NCBI RefSeq assembly: GCF_023806625.1
Contig: NZ_JAMTDX010000043.1
Coordinates: 62,001-126,000, forward strand
Origin: Accumulibacter sp.
GTDB taxonomy: Bacteria; Pseudomonadota; Gammaproteobacteria; Burkholderiales; Rhodocyclaceae
Direction: 5' to 3'
DNA: 64,000 nucleotides
Both the position numbers and the translations under genes were made by a program. The notes under the pieces are model-generated. The model saw nothing but the letters and a program-made list of their open reading frames with translations, made no database searches and was not told the DNA's origin. This document shows, in pieces, positions 20,028-34,927 of the stretch (position 1 is the stretch's first letter; each line of letters begins with the position of its first letter).

Positions 20028-21236
20028 TCAATCGACCGGGAAGCGGACGAGGACCTCGCGGCGGACTTCGCCGCGCTCGATCTGTACTGGCAACACGGTG
20101 CCCGGTGGCTGCCGGCGAACCGCGCCCTGCACCGTCGAAACGTCGGCCGCCGGCCGTCCGGCGACTGCGACGATCCGGTCGCCAGGCTGCAGACCGCTGC
20201 TCTCGGCCAGGCTGCCGGCGCCGACCGACGAGATGAGGACCTGGCCACGATGGCTTTCGAGAGCGATACCGAGACGCGGCGGGGCCGACGGCTCGCGTGC
20301 CGCCGGGATCGCGAACACCGCATCGGCGAGTTGCGCCGGCAGCCCGGTGCACTCCGCGCTGGCGACGGGCAGCGGCAGTAGCGTGGCCGTCGAGCCGAAG
20401 CCGAGCGCACGCAACTGGTGCGCGACGCCGTGCCCGAAGCGCAGATGGCCGCTGCCGACGATGCCGACGACCAGCGGTCCGCGGCCGCCGGCCGCCTTGC
20501 TGCGCACGAGGATCTCGGCCATCGCCCGGTCCCAGACCAGTTGCGACTCGACGAAGCGGTCGAACGCCGGGTCGCGCCCGGGACTGTCCGCTGAGCCGCC
20601 GCGCAAGGATGCGTGCTGGCGATGCGTCTCGGACAGGAGCTCGCGATAGGCAGCCGGGGCTGGCGCCGGGTTGCCGACGCCCTCGCGCTGATCTGCGGAG
20701 ACGGCGGCCCAACCGCTCGCGGCCACCTTACGGATCAGTTGCCGGTCGACGTTCAGGGCGAGCATCGGTATCCGGTTCATGCGCGCGAACTCGAACAACG
20801 GCAGGTAGAGTTCTGCCGGATGCGCCCACACCTCGTCCCATTCCGTCTGCGCAAGAAGCTCGGCGACGCTCAGCTCGCCGGCGACCCAGCGATCGAGCAC
20901 CGGCTGGACTCGCCGGGGGAACATTTCGAAGCCGATGATCAGCTTCGGCCGCAACGCGTGCAGCCCGGCAAGGACCTGCAGCTGCCAGCGATGATGGTCG
21001 GCGTCGTCGTGCTCCTCGCCGAGCAGGACGAGGTCCCGCCGGACCACCGCACCGAGGACCCGCCGGCTGTCCGAACGCTGTGCCGCGCGGGCACCCGGAA
21101 CCCACCAGCCTGATTCTTCGAGGCAGATCGCCGACACTCCCTGCTCGCCGGCCGCCGGTTCGCTCCCGGCTGCCGGGCCGGCGAGGCCCAGCCCGACGGC
21201 CAGCGCGAGCAGGCACAGGCGCTCTCGGGCGGCCAT
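20028..21236 (-). CDS. ChaN-family protein with C-terminal PDZ domain
   Basis: This exported protein (about 402 aa, ATG 21236) has a signal peptide ([16 protein letters not shown]) but no lipobox Cys at the expected place. Residues of about 40-270 match the ChaN/haem-binding uptake family (cofac_haem_bdg): [30 protein letters not shown] and [14 protein letters not shown]. The last 90 residues form a PDZ-like domain ([27 protein letters not shown]). ChaN-like proteins bind haem or iron; this function is inferred from the family. tsaD lies 94 bases downstream on the same strand, so the two may be cotranscribed. Confidence 0.8.
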   Translation of the reverse strand: MAARERLCLLALAVGLGLAGPAAGSEPAAGEQGVSAICLEESGWWVPGARAAQRSDSRRVLGAVVRRDLVLLGEEHDDADHHRWQLQVLAGLHALRPKLIIGFEMFPRRVQPVLDRWVAGELSVAELLAQTEWDEVWAHPAELYLPLFEFARMNRIPMLALNVDRQLIRKVAASGWAAVSADQREGVGNPAPAPAAYRELLSETHRQHASLRGGSADSPGRDPAFDRFVESQLVWDRAMAEILVRSKAAGGRGPLVVGIVGSGHLRFGHGVAHQLRALGFGSTATLLPLPVASAECTGLPAQLADAVFAIPAAREPSAPPRLGIALESHRGQVLISSVGAGSLAESSGLQPGDRIVAVAGRPAADVSTVQGAVRRQPPGTVLPVQIERGEVRREVLVRFPVD

Positions 21237-21535
21237 CGGCACACCTGGCCCGTCGCTTTCCGCCAAGAAATCCACCACCTCTTCCTCCCGATATGCCGGC
21301 GAAGCGCTAGTTCAGCGGCACCCCGCCTCACCCACCGGTCACGATTGCGCGCGACGATTATCGCACCGTCTGCGCATCGGGGCCTGCCTGGGGCGCGGTC
21401 CGCCAGCTGAGCGCGGGGTCTGCGACTACCGATCCATCGGCGCTTTGCGGCCCGCCGGCGAATCGCCGCTTGCCGTTCGCCGGAGCACCTGCAACAATGC
21501 GCAAGCCTTGTCTCAAACTCGCGGAGACGCCGAAA
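21237..21535. other. Divergent intergenic region between ChaN-PDZ and DUF1840 genes
   Basis: This 299-base stretch carries the promoters of both divergent genes. No RNA gene, clear operator or repeat stands out. Local AT-richer spots occur around 21345-21362 (CGCGACGATTATCGC). I see no reading frame with coding character. Confidence 0.5.
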
Positions 21536-21809
21536 ATGCTGGTTACCTTCAGCTCGAGCACGTCCGGACAGCTCATGATGTTCGCCCCGACCGCCCGTCA
21601 GATGCTCGAGATCATCGGCAAGGAATGCGCGGCCAAAGGGGTCATCATGAGCGATCAGCTGCCTGAGGCGATCGACCGGCTGCGCGCGGCGGTCGCCGCG
21701 GCCAGGAGCGCGGCGGCGAGCCCGCCCGCCAGGTCGAAGGACGACGAAGGCGACGACGAGAACAAGGAGGAAACCCCGGTCGGTCTCGGTCAGCGCGCCT
21801 ATCCGCTGA

Positions 21810-27177
<5,368 letters not shown>

Positions 27178-27179
27178 CG

Positions 27180-28448
27180 ATGCCGCGTCTACAGCCCCGA
27201 GAGCCGCCGCCGGGCGCGCCGCGCATTTCGACCAGGAGGCCGCCCGACGAAGGCACACCCGCGACTGACCGCAGCCCCTGGGCCGTGTTTCTGATCTTCC
27301 TGCGGCTGGGTCTGACCTCGTTCGGTGGTCCGATCGCTCATCTGGGCTACTTCCGCGACGAGTTCGTGACGCGACGGGGCTGGCTCGGCGAAAGCAGCTA
27401 CGCCGATCTGGTCGCCCTCTGTCAGTTCCTGCCCGGTCCGGCGAGCAGTCAGGTGAGCATGGCGCTCGGCCTTTCGCGATCGGGGTACGGAGGCGCACTG
27501 GCGGCCTGGGCGGGGTTCACCTTGCCGTCGGCGATCGCCCTGATCCTCTTCGCGCTGGGCATCGCCAGCTACGCCGACGCGATTCCCCACGGCGCTGTGC
27601 ACGGCTTGAAGGTCGTCGCCGTCGCAGTCGTCGCCCAGGCGGTCTGGGGAATGGCGAGGGCTCTGTGCAGCGGTGTCCTGCGCGTCACGATCATGGTGAT
27701 TGCCGCCTGCCTGGTCCTGCTCGTGCCGTCGGCCTGGACACAGGTGGCGGTGATCGTCGCCGCCGGCATCACCGGTCTGCTGCTCTTCAGGCCGGAGCAG
27801 CCAGCCAGCCACGAGCCGCTGCCGATCAGAGTCGGACACCGCGCCGGAATGGTCTGGCTGTGCCTTTTCCTGGCGCTGCTGCTCGGCCTGCCCGCTGTCG
27901 CCGGGTCGATTCCCGACCAGACCCTGGCGCTGGTCGATGCGTTCTACCGCGCCGGATCACTGGTCTTCGGGGGCGGGCACGTGGTGTTGCCGCTGTTGCG
28001 GGCCGAGGTCGTGCCTCCGGGCTGGGTCAGCGACGAGTCCTTTCTTGCCGGTTATGGTGCGGCACAGGCCGTACCCGGACCGCTGTTCACTTTTGCCGCA
28101 TTCCTCGGAGCATCAATGAGCAGGCCGCCGTCGGGCTGGGCCGGCGGCATGATCTGCCTGCTGGCCGTCTTCGCCCCGTCGTTCCTGCTCGTCGTCGGCG
28201 CCTTGCCCTACTGGGAAAGCCTGCGCCGCAGCGTCCGGACGCAGGCGGCGCTGGCCGGGGTCAATGCCGGTGTGGTCGGTCTGCTGCTCGCTGCGCTTTA
28301 CCAGCCGGTGTGGACGAGCGCGATCCATCAGGCCGCGGATTTCGCCCTGGCGCTGCTGGCGCTGATCGCCCTGATCTTCTGGAGGCTACCGCCGTGGCTG
28401 GTGGTCGCCGGCTGCGCGGTGACGGGTGCACTGCTCGAAGCGGCGTGA
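27180..28448 (+). CDS. chrA: Chromate transporter, long-chain ChrA
   Basis: This 422-residue membrane protein carries two CHR domains, so it is a long-chain ChrA exporter that removes chromate from the cytoplasm. Domain one begins at FLRLGLTSFGGPIAHLGYF with CQFLPGPASSQ; domain two has the SLVFGGGHVVLPLL and AAQAVPGPLFTF counterparts. About ten membrane helices are visible. The ATG at 27180 lies two bases after the upstream stop, implying translational coupling with the DUF2235-GST gene. Sulfate or another oxyanion is an alternative substrate; no chrB regulator is nearby. Confidence 0.88.
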   Translation: MPRLQPREPPPGAPRISTRRPPDEGTPATDRSPWAVFLIFLRLGLTSFGGPIAHLGYFRDEFVTRRGWLGESSYADLVALCQFLPGPASSQVSMALGLSRSGYGGALAAWAGFTLPSAIALILFALGIASYADAIPHGAVHGLKVVAVAVVAQAVWGMARALCSGVLRVTIMVIAACLVLLVPSAWTQVAVIVAAGITGLLLFRPEQPASHEPLPIRVGHRAGMVWLCLFLALLLGLPAVAGSIPDQTLALVDAFYRAGSLVFGGGHVVLPLLRAEVVPPGWVSDESFLAGYGAAQAVPGPLFTFAAFLGASMSRPPSGWAGGMICLLAVFAPSFLLVVGALPYWESLRRSVRTQAALAGVNAGVVGLLLAALYQPVWTSAIHQAADFALALLALIALIFWRLPPWLVVAGCAVTGALLEAA

Positions 28449-28634
28449 ACTGGCGAGCCGCGCCGATGCGACGCCGGCTCGTGCCCGGAGACGCTGGCAA
28501 TCGATCGCTGGCGCCCGATCGCCACGCTGTGGGAAAATCATCGGCGAGCCGGTCGCGGCTGACCGCCGCCCGGGTTGGCCAGCAAGCGGGACTGCCGCGT
28601 AAAGGATCTACCCGGCGAGCGAACGGAACGAAGC

Positions 28635-29168
28635 ATGCGTCGCTACCTCAGACGGTATCTGCCCGATCACGCCGCGATTCGCGAGAACCGCTGGTTGAGG
28701 CCGTTCGAGTCCTCGCTGCTGCACCCCCGACTCTGGCACCTGAATCGTCGATCCGCCGCCGGAGCGGTCGCTGTCGGCCTGTTCTGCGGGTTGATCCCGG
28801 GGCCACTGCAGATGATCGGCGCAGCGATCAGCGCCCTCGTCTTCCGCGTCAACCTGCCGCTGGCGCTGGTCGTCACGCTCTATACGAACCCGCTGACCAT
28901 CGTTCCGCTCTACCTCCTGGCCTATCAGATCGGGCGTCTGCTGACCGGCGACGACGCCGGCTTCCTCGCTCCCCCGGAATTCGACGCAACGGCCTTCACC
29001 AGCTGGGTCGAGGCGATGCAGGGCTGGATGCTCGACGTGGCCACGCCGCTTGCGGCCGGACTGGTGACGCTGGCTGCGGGACTGGCGCTGACCGGGTACC
29101 TGCTGACCAAGGCGGCATGGCGGCTGTACCTGGTCAGGGCGTGGAAACGGCGCAACCACAACCCGTGA
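28635..29168 (+). CDS. DUF2062 domain-containing membrane protein
   Basis: This 177-residue protein has the DUF2062 layout: a basic N-terminus (MRRYLRRYLPDHAAIREN), a HLNRRSAAGAVAVGLFCGLIPG block, a membrane helix with LVVTLYTNPLTIVPLY, and a C-terminal helix. DUF2062 proteins are small inner-membrane proteins of unknown function. The ATG at 28635 starts the conserved block; upstream codons give no homologous sequence. It is separated from chrA by 186 bases and from the next gene by 48. Confidence 0.85.
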   Translation: MRRYLRRYLPDHAAIRENRWLRPFESSLLHPRLWHLNRRSAAGAVAVGLFCGLIPGPLQMIGAAISALVFRVNLPLALVVTLYTNPLTIVPLYLLAYQIGRLLTGDDAGFLAPPEFDATAFTSWVEAMQGWMLDVATPLAAGLVTLAAGLALTGYLLTKAAWRLYLVRAWKRRNHNP

Positions 29169-29216
29169 GCGCTCGCTCCCGGCTACGCAGTCGTGACGAC
29201 GAAAGAGGAGCAGTCG

Positions 29217-30400
29217 ATGGCCCGGAAAGGCACCCCGCGGTTCTGCTGGGACGACCCGCTGCTGCTCGATGCCCAGCTCGGCGAAGACGAGCGCGCGGTG
29301 CGCAACGCCGCGCGCGCCTACTGTCGGGAGAGGCTCATCCCTCGCGTACGCGAAGCCTTTCGTCAGGAACTTCACGATCCTTCGCTCTACCCCGAAATGG
29401 GCCGGATGGGCCTGCTTGGTCCGATGATCCCCGAGCAGTACGGTGGCTCGGGCCTCGGGTACGTGAGCTACGGTCTGATCGCCCGGGAAGTCGAACGCGT
29501 CGATTCGGGATACCGGTCGATGATCAGCGTCCAGTCATCGCTGGTCATGCTGCCGATCCAGGTCTTCGGTACCGAGCAGCAGCGGCGCCGTTACCTTCCC
29601 CGGCTGGCGAGCGGCGAATCGATCGGCTGCTTCGGGCTGACCGAACCCGATCACGGCTCCGACCCAGGCAGCCTGGCAAGCCGTGCGCGGCGCGTCGAAG
29701 GGGGCCATCTGCTCCGCGGAACGAAGACCTGGATCACCAACTCGCCGGTCGCCGACCTGCTGATCGTCTGGGCGAAGGACGACGACGAAGCGATCCGCGG
29801 CTTCATCCTCGAAAGGGGAATGCCCGGGCTGTCGACACCGCTGATCCGCGGCAAGGTCGGCCTGCGCACCTCGGTCACCGGCCAGATCGTCATGGACGAC
29901 GTCTTCGTTCCGACAGACAACGCCTTGCCCGAGGTGCGCGGGCTCAAGGGTCCGTTCACCTGCCTCGACTCGGCACGCTACGGCATCGCCTGGGGAGCAC
30001 TCGGCGCCGCCGAAGCCTGCTGGCACACGGCGCGTGAATATACGCTCGAGCGCCGGCAGTTCGGCCGGCCGCTGGCCGCCAACCAGCTCGTCCAAAGGAA
30101 GCTCGCCGACATGCAGACCGAAATCACTCTCGCCCTTCAGGGTTGCCTGCGCCTCGGTCGGCTGAAGGAGCAGGGGGAAGCGACCCCCGAGATGACCTCG
30201 CTAATGAAAAGGAATTCGAGTGGCAAGGCGCTCGAGGTCGCGCGAATGGCACGCGACATGCTCGGCGGCAACGGAATTTCGGATGACTACGGCGTGATCC
30301 GTCACCTGTCAACCTCGAGGTGGTCAACACCTACGAGGGTACCCACGACGTCCACGCGCTGATCCTTGGTCGCGCGCAGACGGGAATCGCCGCCTTCTGA
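29217..30400 (+). pseudogene. gcdH: Glutaryl-CoA dehydrogenase, frameshifted near the 3' end
   Basis: This acyl-CoA dehydrogenase is closest to GcdH, which oxidatively decarboxylates glutaryl-CoA to crotonyl-CoA in lysine and aromatic degradation. It has [15 protein letters not shown], the [13 protein letters not shown] block, and starts at ATG 29217 after an AAGAGGAG site. After codon 364 (near 30306-30308) the frame is lost: the expected ending ([20 protein letters not shown]...IAAF, stop 30398-30400) lies in another frame, consistent with loss of one base in CACCTGTCAAC. As read, the protein would lack the catalytic Glu of YEGTHD and instead ends at 30362. This could be a real inactivation or an assembly error. 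Confidence 0.85.
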
Positions 30401-30433
30401 CGGCCCGCCGAACGACAGACACGAGGACCTGGC

Positions 30434-31372
30434 ATGCGCATCGGAATCGACCTCGGCGGCACGAAGATCGAGCTGATTGCGCTCGACGAGGCTGGGGGAG
30501 TGCGGCTGCGCCGGCGGCAGGCCACGCCCCGGGACGACTATCGGGCGACGCTGACGGCGATCGCCGGGATGGTCCTGACCGCCGAGGCCGAACTCGGGGA
30601 ACGTGGAACGGTCGGCATCGGCATACCCGGCGCCGAATCGACGATCGACTCGCGGATCAAGAACGCGAACTCGACCTGGCTGATCGGAGAGCCGCTGCGT
30701 GCCGATCTCGAAGCCCATCTGCAGCGCGAGCTGCGCGTCGCCAACGATGCCAACTGCTTCGCGCTTTCGGAAGCGATCGACGGCGCCGGCCAAGGGGCCG
30801 AGATCGTCTTCGGAGCGATCCTCGGAACGGGCGTCGGCGGCGGGATCGTCGTCAACCGTCGCGCGCTCGGCGGAGCCAACCGGATTGCCGGCGAATGGGG
30901 CCACAATCCGCTGCCGCTACCCGACGAAGAGACGCTGCCCCCCGAGCCCTGCTACTGCGGGCGCTCAGGCTGCGTCGAGACGTGGTTGTCGGGTCCCGGA
31001 CTTGCCGCCGACCACCGCCGACACACTGGGCACGATCTCTGCGCCGAGGCGATCGCCAGCCGTGCTGCCGGTGGTGACGATTCCTGTGCAGCCTCGCTCG
31101 GGCGTTACGCGAGGCGACTGGCGAAAGCCCTCGCCGAGGTCGTCAACATCCTCGACCCGCAGGTGATCGTCCTCGGTGGTGGCCTGTCGAACATCGAACA
31201 CTGGTACCACGCCGTTCCCCGACTCTGGGGACGGCACATCTTTTCCGACGTCGTACGCACGCGGCTGCTGCGCAACGTCCACGGCGACTCTTCGGGGGTT
31301 CGCGGAGCCGCCTGGCTGTGGAACGATGGCCGAGAGGACCCGGCGCCGTTCATCGACCCGCTCCGACGATGA
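30434..31372 (+). CDS. mak: ROK-family fructokinase (Mak-like)
   Basis: This 312-residue sugar kinase is very similar in pattern to E. coli Mak (fructokinase): it begins MRIGIDLGGTKIELIALDE, has TPRDDYRATLTAIA, KNANSTWLIGEPL, the catalytic NDANCFALSEA, and ends GDSSGVRGAAWLW. The ROK zinc-binding cluster CYCGRSGCVETWLSG is complete. It phosphorylates fructose (or related hexoses) with ATP in the cytoplasm. N-acetylglucosamine kinase is the closest alternative. It starts 33 bases after the frameshifted dehydrogenase and is followed by an MFS transporter. Confidence 0.9.
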   Translation: MRIGIDLGGTKIELIALDEAGGVRLRRRQATPRDDYRATLTAIAGMVLTAEAELGERGTVGIGIPGAESTIDSRIKNANSTWLIGEPLRADLEAHLQRELRVANDANCFALSEAIDGAGQGAEIVFGAILGTGVGGGIVVNRRALGGANRIAGEWGHNPLPLPDEETLPPEPCYCGRSGCVETWLSGPGLAADHRRHTGHDLCAEAIASRAAGGDDSCAASLGRYARRLAKALAEVVNILDPQVIVLGGGLSNIEHWYHAVPRLWGRHIFSDVVRTRLLRNVHGDSSGVRGAAWLWNDGREDPAPFIDPLRR

Positions 31373-31419
31373 CCGTCGAGGCGGCGCGTGCCATCCTCAT
31401 CTGGAGACCCTGACCGGCG

Positions 31420-32622
31420 ATGGCCATCTGGACCCGTCTGTTCCTGCCTTTCGCGGGCGCGTATTTTCTGTCCTACCTCTACCGGACGGCCAATGCGGTC
31501 ATCGGCCCGGTGCTCGCCAGCGAGCTGCAGCTCGGCGCTGGCGACCTCGGCCTGCTGACCAGCGCCTACTTCCTCTCCTTCGCCGCCGCCCAGCTGCCAC
31601 TCGGCATGCTTCTCGACCGCTTCGGCGCACGGCGCGTCGAGTCGGCGCTGCTGCTCGTCGCCGCGGCCGGCGCGGCGCTCTTCTCGGTCGGTAAGGGGAT
31701 CGTCGATCTGGCTATCGCCCGGGCGTTGATCGGACTTGGCGTCTCGGCGTGTCTGATGGCCGCGTTCAAGGCCTTTTCGCTGTGGTTTCCGCTCGAGCGC
31801 CAGGCATCGCTGACCGGCTGGATCATGACCTCGGGCGGACTCGGGGCTCTCGCCGCGACGGCACCGCTCGAGGCAGCCGTCGAGCTGTTCGGCTGGCGCG
31901 ACATCTTCGTCGCTCTCGCCGCCCTGACGCTGGCCGTCGCCGTCTGGCTCCAGCGCAGTGTGCCCGATCGCGACGACGGCGCGCAGACTCAGCCGTTGAG
32001 CGCCCAGTGGGCAGGGGTCAGGGAAGTGTTTGCGAGCCGTCACTTCTGGCGATTCGCTCCGCTCGGCCTGACCACCATCGGCGGCTTCATGGCCGTTCAG
32101 AGCCTGTGGTCGGTATCCTGGCTGATGCAGGTCAACGGCCATACGCGTGCAACGGCCGCCGAACACATGGCCGGGATGAGTCTGGCAATGCTCGTCGCCT
32201 ATCTGATGATCGGCCTGCTCGCCACGGCACTGGCCCGGCGCGGGATTCGCCCGGTGATCCTGCTCGCCGTCGGACTCGCTCTGTCACTGCTGACTCTCGG
32301 CCTGATCACCAGCGAAGCGAGCGCCCACACGCAGCTCCTCTGGGTGGCCTACGGCAGCTTCTCGAGCTTCGGGACTCTCGCCTACTCGCAGGCGGCGGCG
32401 GGCTTCCCGGTCGCGCTTTCGGGCCGGGCCAACACGGCGTTCAATCTGATGGTCTTCGTCGGCGCCTTCGCCGTGCAATGGGGCATGGGTCTGCTCATCG
32501 ATCTGCTACAGGCGACCGGCTGCGACGCTGCCGCCGCACATCGCCGGGCGTTTCTCGCCCTGCTCGGTGTGCAGTTGGCCGCTTACGCCTGGTTCTCTGC
32601 GTCGATCCGCTGGTCGCGCTGA
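31420..32622 (+). CDS. MFS transporter
   Basis: This 400-residue major facilitator protein has twelve predicted helices. The first loop shows the MFS signature GMLLDRFGARRVESALL. The fold is typical of the NarK/sugar-phosphate antiporter-like branch (SYLYRTANAVIGPVLASEL at the N-terminus, as in permeases of organic anions). The substrate is not evident. It follows the fructokinase by 47 bases and may be cotranscribed, but this does not show that it carries fructose. Confidence 0.85.
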   Translation: MAIWTRLFLPFAGAYFLSYLYRTANAVIGPVLASELQLGAGDLGLLTSAYFLSFAAAQLPLGMLLDRFGARRVESALLLVAAAGAALFSVGKGIVDLAIARALIGLGVSACLMAAFKAFSLWFPLERQASLTGWIMTSGGLGALAATAPLEAAVELFGWRDIFVALAALTLAVAVWLQRSVPDRDDGAQTQPLSAQWAGVREVFASRHFWRFAPLGLTTIGGFMAVQSLWSVSWLMQVNGHTRATAAEHMAGMSLAMLVAYLMIGLLATALARRGIRPVILLAVGLALSLLTLGLITSEASAHTQLLWVAYGSFSSFGTLAYSQAAAGFPVALSGRANTAFNLMVFVGAFAVQWGMGLLIDLLQATGCDAAAAHRRAFLALLGVQLAAYAWFSASIRWSR

Positions 32623-32818
32623 GCATAGCACCTGCAGAGGAGCACCAAGCCCAACGGGGGGGGCCTCCCGCGGTGAGTGGCGTCGCGGCGACCAACCGCC
32701 AGTCGTCGGCCCGAGCACAGCGCTGTGCAGCCCAGCTGAGCAGGGCTTCCGCAAGGGCATCGGGAAGCGGGATCGAGCTGACTCGGCAGCGGGCTCCCCC
32801 CGATGCTCCGGCGGTCGC

Positions 32819-34363
32819 TCACGCGTGCGAATCCTGGTCCATTGCCGGCTGGTCCGTGGGCTGCCGCTGCCGGTCGTCGAGTTCAAGCACGAAGCCTGCC
32901 TTGCGCAGCAGTCGGGCTTCGCACAGCAGGTCGGCGCGGGTCAACGGATGCCCGTCGAGCCATCCGCGCGGAAAGCCCAGCCGGATCCGCCGGCCGGCGA
33001 CGTGCAGGCCGAGCGCGGGCAATGGATCGCTGCTGCGCCCGCGATGCAGAACCACCGCCAGACGAAGCAGCGCACAGAGACGAGCGGCAGGCCTGGCCCA
33101 TTCCTTCGGCAAACCGGCGAATGCATCGGACGGGAACGAACGCCGATGGCGCCGGACCAACGCCGCGAGCAGCTGCTGGTCGTCGCGTGAGTAGCCCGGC
33201 AGGTCCGAGTGCTCGAGCACGTACGCTCCGTGTCGATGGTAGCGGTCGTGGGTCAGCAGCAGGCCGATCTCGTGCAGGCGGGCGGCGCGCTCGAGCAGCT
33301 CACGCATCTCTTCCCCTTTCAGTGGCCAGCGACTGCTGACCTGGCGCAGCAGATCGAGGGCCGTCCGGCTGACGCGTGCGGCCTGCGCCTCGTCGAGACC
33401 GAAACGGCGCGTGACCTCGGTGATCGTCCGGTCACGAACGTCCTCGTGCCGGATACGACCGAGCAGATCGTAAACCAGCCCTTCGCGAAGAGCACCTTCT
33501 GAGACTCCCATCTCTTCAATGTTCAGCGCCTCGCAGAGACCGTGGAGAACGACGAAGCCGCCAGCGAAGACTCGTGCGCGGGCCGGTTCGAGCTGCCAGC
33601 GCTCGGCGATCGCGGCGATATCGCGCAGCTCGAGCAGCACAGAACGCAGCCGGCGCAGTCCGTCGAGCGTGATGCATTCGCGACTCCAGCCCTCGCTGAT
33701 CAGCACATCCTGGATCGCCTTGATCGATCCCGAAGCACCAGTGGCGACGGCCCAGCCCCGCCCCAGGTAGTCCTCGCGAACCGGCTCGACGTTCAACTGG
33801 ACCCGCAGTTCGGCGTCGCGAAGCTGGCTGCGGGTCACTCGCCCCTCGGGGAATGCGCGGCTGAGACTGACGCAGCCCATTCTCAGACTGGTCAGATGCT
33901 GCGGTTCGAAGCCGGCGCCGACGATCAGTTCGGTACTCCCGCCGCCGATGTCGATGACCAGTCGCCGACCCACGACGTCAGCGACACTGTGCGCCACGCC
34001 GAGATAGATCAGCCGAGCCTCCTCCTGGCCACTGACGACCTCCACCTTGTGCCCGAGGAGCGTTTCGGCACGGCTGACGAAATCCGCGCTGTTGCGCGCC
34101 TGTCGAAGCGTGTTCGTGCCGACGATGCGCAAGCGTTCGGGCGGAATCTGGCGCAGGCGCTGGCCGAAGCGCGCGAGGCAAGCCAGCGCCCTTTGCTGGG
34201 CCTCGCCGGACAGGTGATTCCGGCTGTCCAGGCCGGCGGCCAGCTGGACCATCTCGCGCAGCCGGTCGAGAATCTGCACTCGCCCATCGACAATCCGGGC
34301 GACGATCATGTGGAAGCTGTTCGACCCGAGATCGATCGCCGCGACGAAATCGGAGGACATCAT
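32819..34363 (-). CDS. ppx: Exopolyphosphatase, Ppx/GppA family
   Basis: This 514-residue Ppx/GppA phosphatase removes terminal phosphates from polyphosphate and/or pppGpp. The N-terminal ASKHA fold has FVAAIDLGSNSFHMIV, VSGQEEARLIY and VIDIGGGSTELIVG; the C-terminal third is an HD-like helical domain (RAARLHEIGLLLTHDRYHRH). Two tandem ATG codons (34363, 34360) follow a GAGGAG site; I use the first. If the organism is a polyphosphate accumulator, as the overall gene content hints, this enzyme is central to its phosphate cycle; that link is inference. Confidence 0.93.
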   Translation of the reverse strand: MMSSDFVAAIDLGSNSFHMIVARIVDGRVQILDRLREMVQLAAGLDSRNHLSGEAQQRALACLARFGQRLRQIPPERLRIVGTNTLRQARNSADFVSRAETLLGHKVEVVSGQEEARLIYLGVAHSVADVVGRRLVIDIGGGSTELIVGAGFEPQHLTSLRMGCVSLSRAFPEGRVTRSQLRDAELRVQLNVEPVREDYLGRGWAVATGASGSIKAIQDVLISEGWSRECITLDGLRRLRSVLLELRDIAAIAERWQLEPARARVFAGGFVVLHGLCEALNIEEMGVSEGALREGLVYDLLGRIRHEDVRDRTITEVTRRFGLDEAQAARVSRTALDLLRQVSSRWPLKGEEMRELLERAARLHEIGLLLTHDRYHRHGAYVLEHSDLPGYSRDDQQLLAALVRRHRRSFPSDAFAGLPKEWARPAARLCALLRLAVVLHRGRSSDPLPALGLHVAGRRIRLGFPRGWLDGHPLTRADLLCEARLLRKAGFVLELDDRQRQPTDQPAMDQDSHA

Positions 34364-34927
34364 CGGACTCCTCGGCCTGCCGACTGGGTCTCGCGGCGAC
34401 ACCCCGCAGGCGAGGGCGTCGCCGTTGGCCGGTCTGACCCTGCAGACGACGGCTGCCGGCTCCGACGCCGGGAGCCGCCTCGCAGACCCCCTGGCCGACT
34501 GCGCCGCTGGCGGTCAGGGAATTTGCGCAGCGCATCTCCCGGCCCGGACAATCTAGCACCCGGACGTCGCGTGAACTCTGGCGGATTTCACGAATCGTCA
34601 CCGCTGCGCTGCCGATCGGCAACCAGTATGGTCCGCGCCGCTAGGCAAGTCAAACCGGGGCACCGAGCCACGCCCCTTTGCCGGCCGGGTCGACTCCAGA
34701 TCGACGCTGAGCGTTGCCCCTGGTGCGGTCAGCGAGACCTCCGCCGCGGCAGAGGGTCCGACTCGCCCGCGACCGGCCGGAGATCCCCTGGCCACCGCCG
34801 GTGTGCTGTCTGGCGAATGCGCTTGCTGGCCTTTGCGCGGAATCCGGTCGCCCTTACCTGCATCCCGGCACCGCGAATTCGCGGATGCCTCCTCCCCGAC
34901 CGATCAAGGCATTGGCGAGACGGCACC
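34364..34927. other. Gene-poor stretch between ppx and priA
   Basis: This 564-base gap lies downstream of priA and upstream of ppx, both on the minus strand. It holds a perfect 14-base palindrome CCGCGAATTCGCGG (34871-34884) about 45 bases after the priA stop, without a T tract. The ppx promoter must lie in the left part. I find no RNA gene, no repeat and no reading frame with convincing coding content. Confidence 0.5.

Noticed and set aside
32623-32818. A tRNA or small RNA in the gap between the MFS gene and ppx
   Set aside because: GC-rich inverted pieces exist but no cloverleaf with conserved T-loop can be drawn. No tRNA or rRNA was found anywhere in the window.
34871-34884. The palindrome CCGCGAATTCGCGG as a priA terminator
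   Set aside because: No T tract follows on the minus strand and the stem is short, so it is only mentioned within the intergenic entry.
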